Assembly: GCA_015494375.1 (NCBI GenBank)
Contig: WGBL01000050.1
Coordinates: 1 to 12,684 of the forward strand
DNA length: 12,684 nucleotides
Direction: 5' to 3'
DNA from: Hyphomicrobiales bacterium
Lineage (GTDB): Bacteria > Pseudomonadota > Alphaproteobacteria > Rhizobiales > S144-23
Shown here piece after piece: positions 12,506 to 12,684 of this stretch. The notes below the pieces were generated by a model, which searched no databases, was not told the DNA's origin, and saw only the letters and a list, made by a program, of their open reading frames with translations. The position numbers and the translations under genes were made by a program. How positions within the stretch are numbered: the stretch's first letter is position 1; every line of letters begins with the position of its first letter.

Positions 12506-12578
12506 ACATGACGAAAAGAGAGGCGATTTGGAGCTTCGAGCGATTGCCCTGGCGCCCGCTGTCGCGCTCTGGAGAGCG

Positions 12579-12683
12579 TCACACGTGTCCGCGCAGCCGA
12601 CCACGCAGGAACACCGCCCAGACAATCACGAGAACAGCCGCGAGGCCGAACCAGGTGAGCGCATATTCGAGATGCCGGTTCGG
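12579..12683 (-). CDS. surf1: SURF1 family protein, C-terminal 34 codons only
   Basis: Read leftward from the window edge, the frame gives PNRHLEYALTWFGLAAVLVI, then VWAVFLRGRLRGHV and a TGA at 12579-12581. The N-x-H-L-x-Y-A-x-T-W-F-G-L-A block followed by a hydrophobic helix is the hallmark C-terminal membrane segment of SURF1, an inner-membrane assembly factor for cytochrome c oxidase that helps insert heme a into subunit I. The rest of the gene lies beyond the window. In alphaproteobacteria SURF1 usually ends a cox/cta cluster, so cytochrome oxidase genes are expected to the right. The IS element ends about 70 bp past its stop and does not damage it. Confidence 0.88.
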   Translation of the reverse strand, partial: PNRHLEYALTWFGLAAVLVIVWAVFLRGRLRGHV

Positions 12684-12684
12684 C

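Overview
The window reads as a chromosomal piece of a high-GC alphaproteobacterium, most likely from the Hyphomicrobiales or a near relative. This rests on the gene families: a RhlE-type DEAD-box helicase with a 'VPAFL' tail, a PepF-type M3 peptidase, an orphan NtrC-type regulator opening with a VDDDPTQRR receiver, a YcbB-type L,D-transpeptidase and a SURF1 C-terminus. It also rests on the GAGTAGC/GAATAGY heptamer repeats common in that group. No species call is possible from the sequence alone.

Layout. 1-437: non-coding, with small repeats and one promoter-like site. 438-746 (+): small secreted or anchored four-cysteine protein of unknown role. 859-1320 (-): cupin, convergent with the previous gene, with a possible 47-codon ORF overlapping its start. 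1461-1849: long leader with two kinds of short tandem repeat. 1850-3484 (+): DEAD-box RNA helicase with a long basic tail. 3779-5608 (-): M3-family oligoendopeptidase, convergent with the helicase. 5609-6253: a 645-bp divergent intergenic region made largely of short repeats, ending in 25 uninterrupted heptamers. 6254-7762 (+): sigma-54-dependent response regulator. 7991-10021 (+): L,D-transpeptidase, same strand, separated from the regulator by a strong stem-loop. 10022-10858: no gene, but two diverged ~70-bp direct repeats, each opening with a Zur-box-like palindrome, flanking a nested inverted repeat. 10859-12505: a complete-looking IS110-family insertion sequence (IS1111-like architecture) with a long structured 3' non-coding end. 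12579-12683 (-): last 34 codons of a SURF1 homologue entering from the right.

How the parts relate. Most genes are independent housekeeping or envelope functions. The only likely functional pair is the regulator and the L,D-transpeptidase, by strand and proximity; no sigma-54 promoter is visible between them, so the link is an inference. The most unusual material is non-coding: (i) the IS element, where a perfect 15-bp inverted repeat would bury the transposase ribosome-binding site and start codon, and where a third copy of the same motif marks the right end beyond about 480 nt of foldable sequence, a candidate bridge (seeker) RNA; (ii) the duplicated Zur-like operator region with no gene left beside it; (iii) the heptamer array abutting the start of the response regulator.
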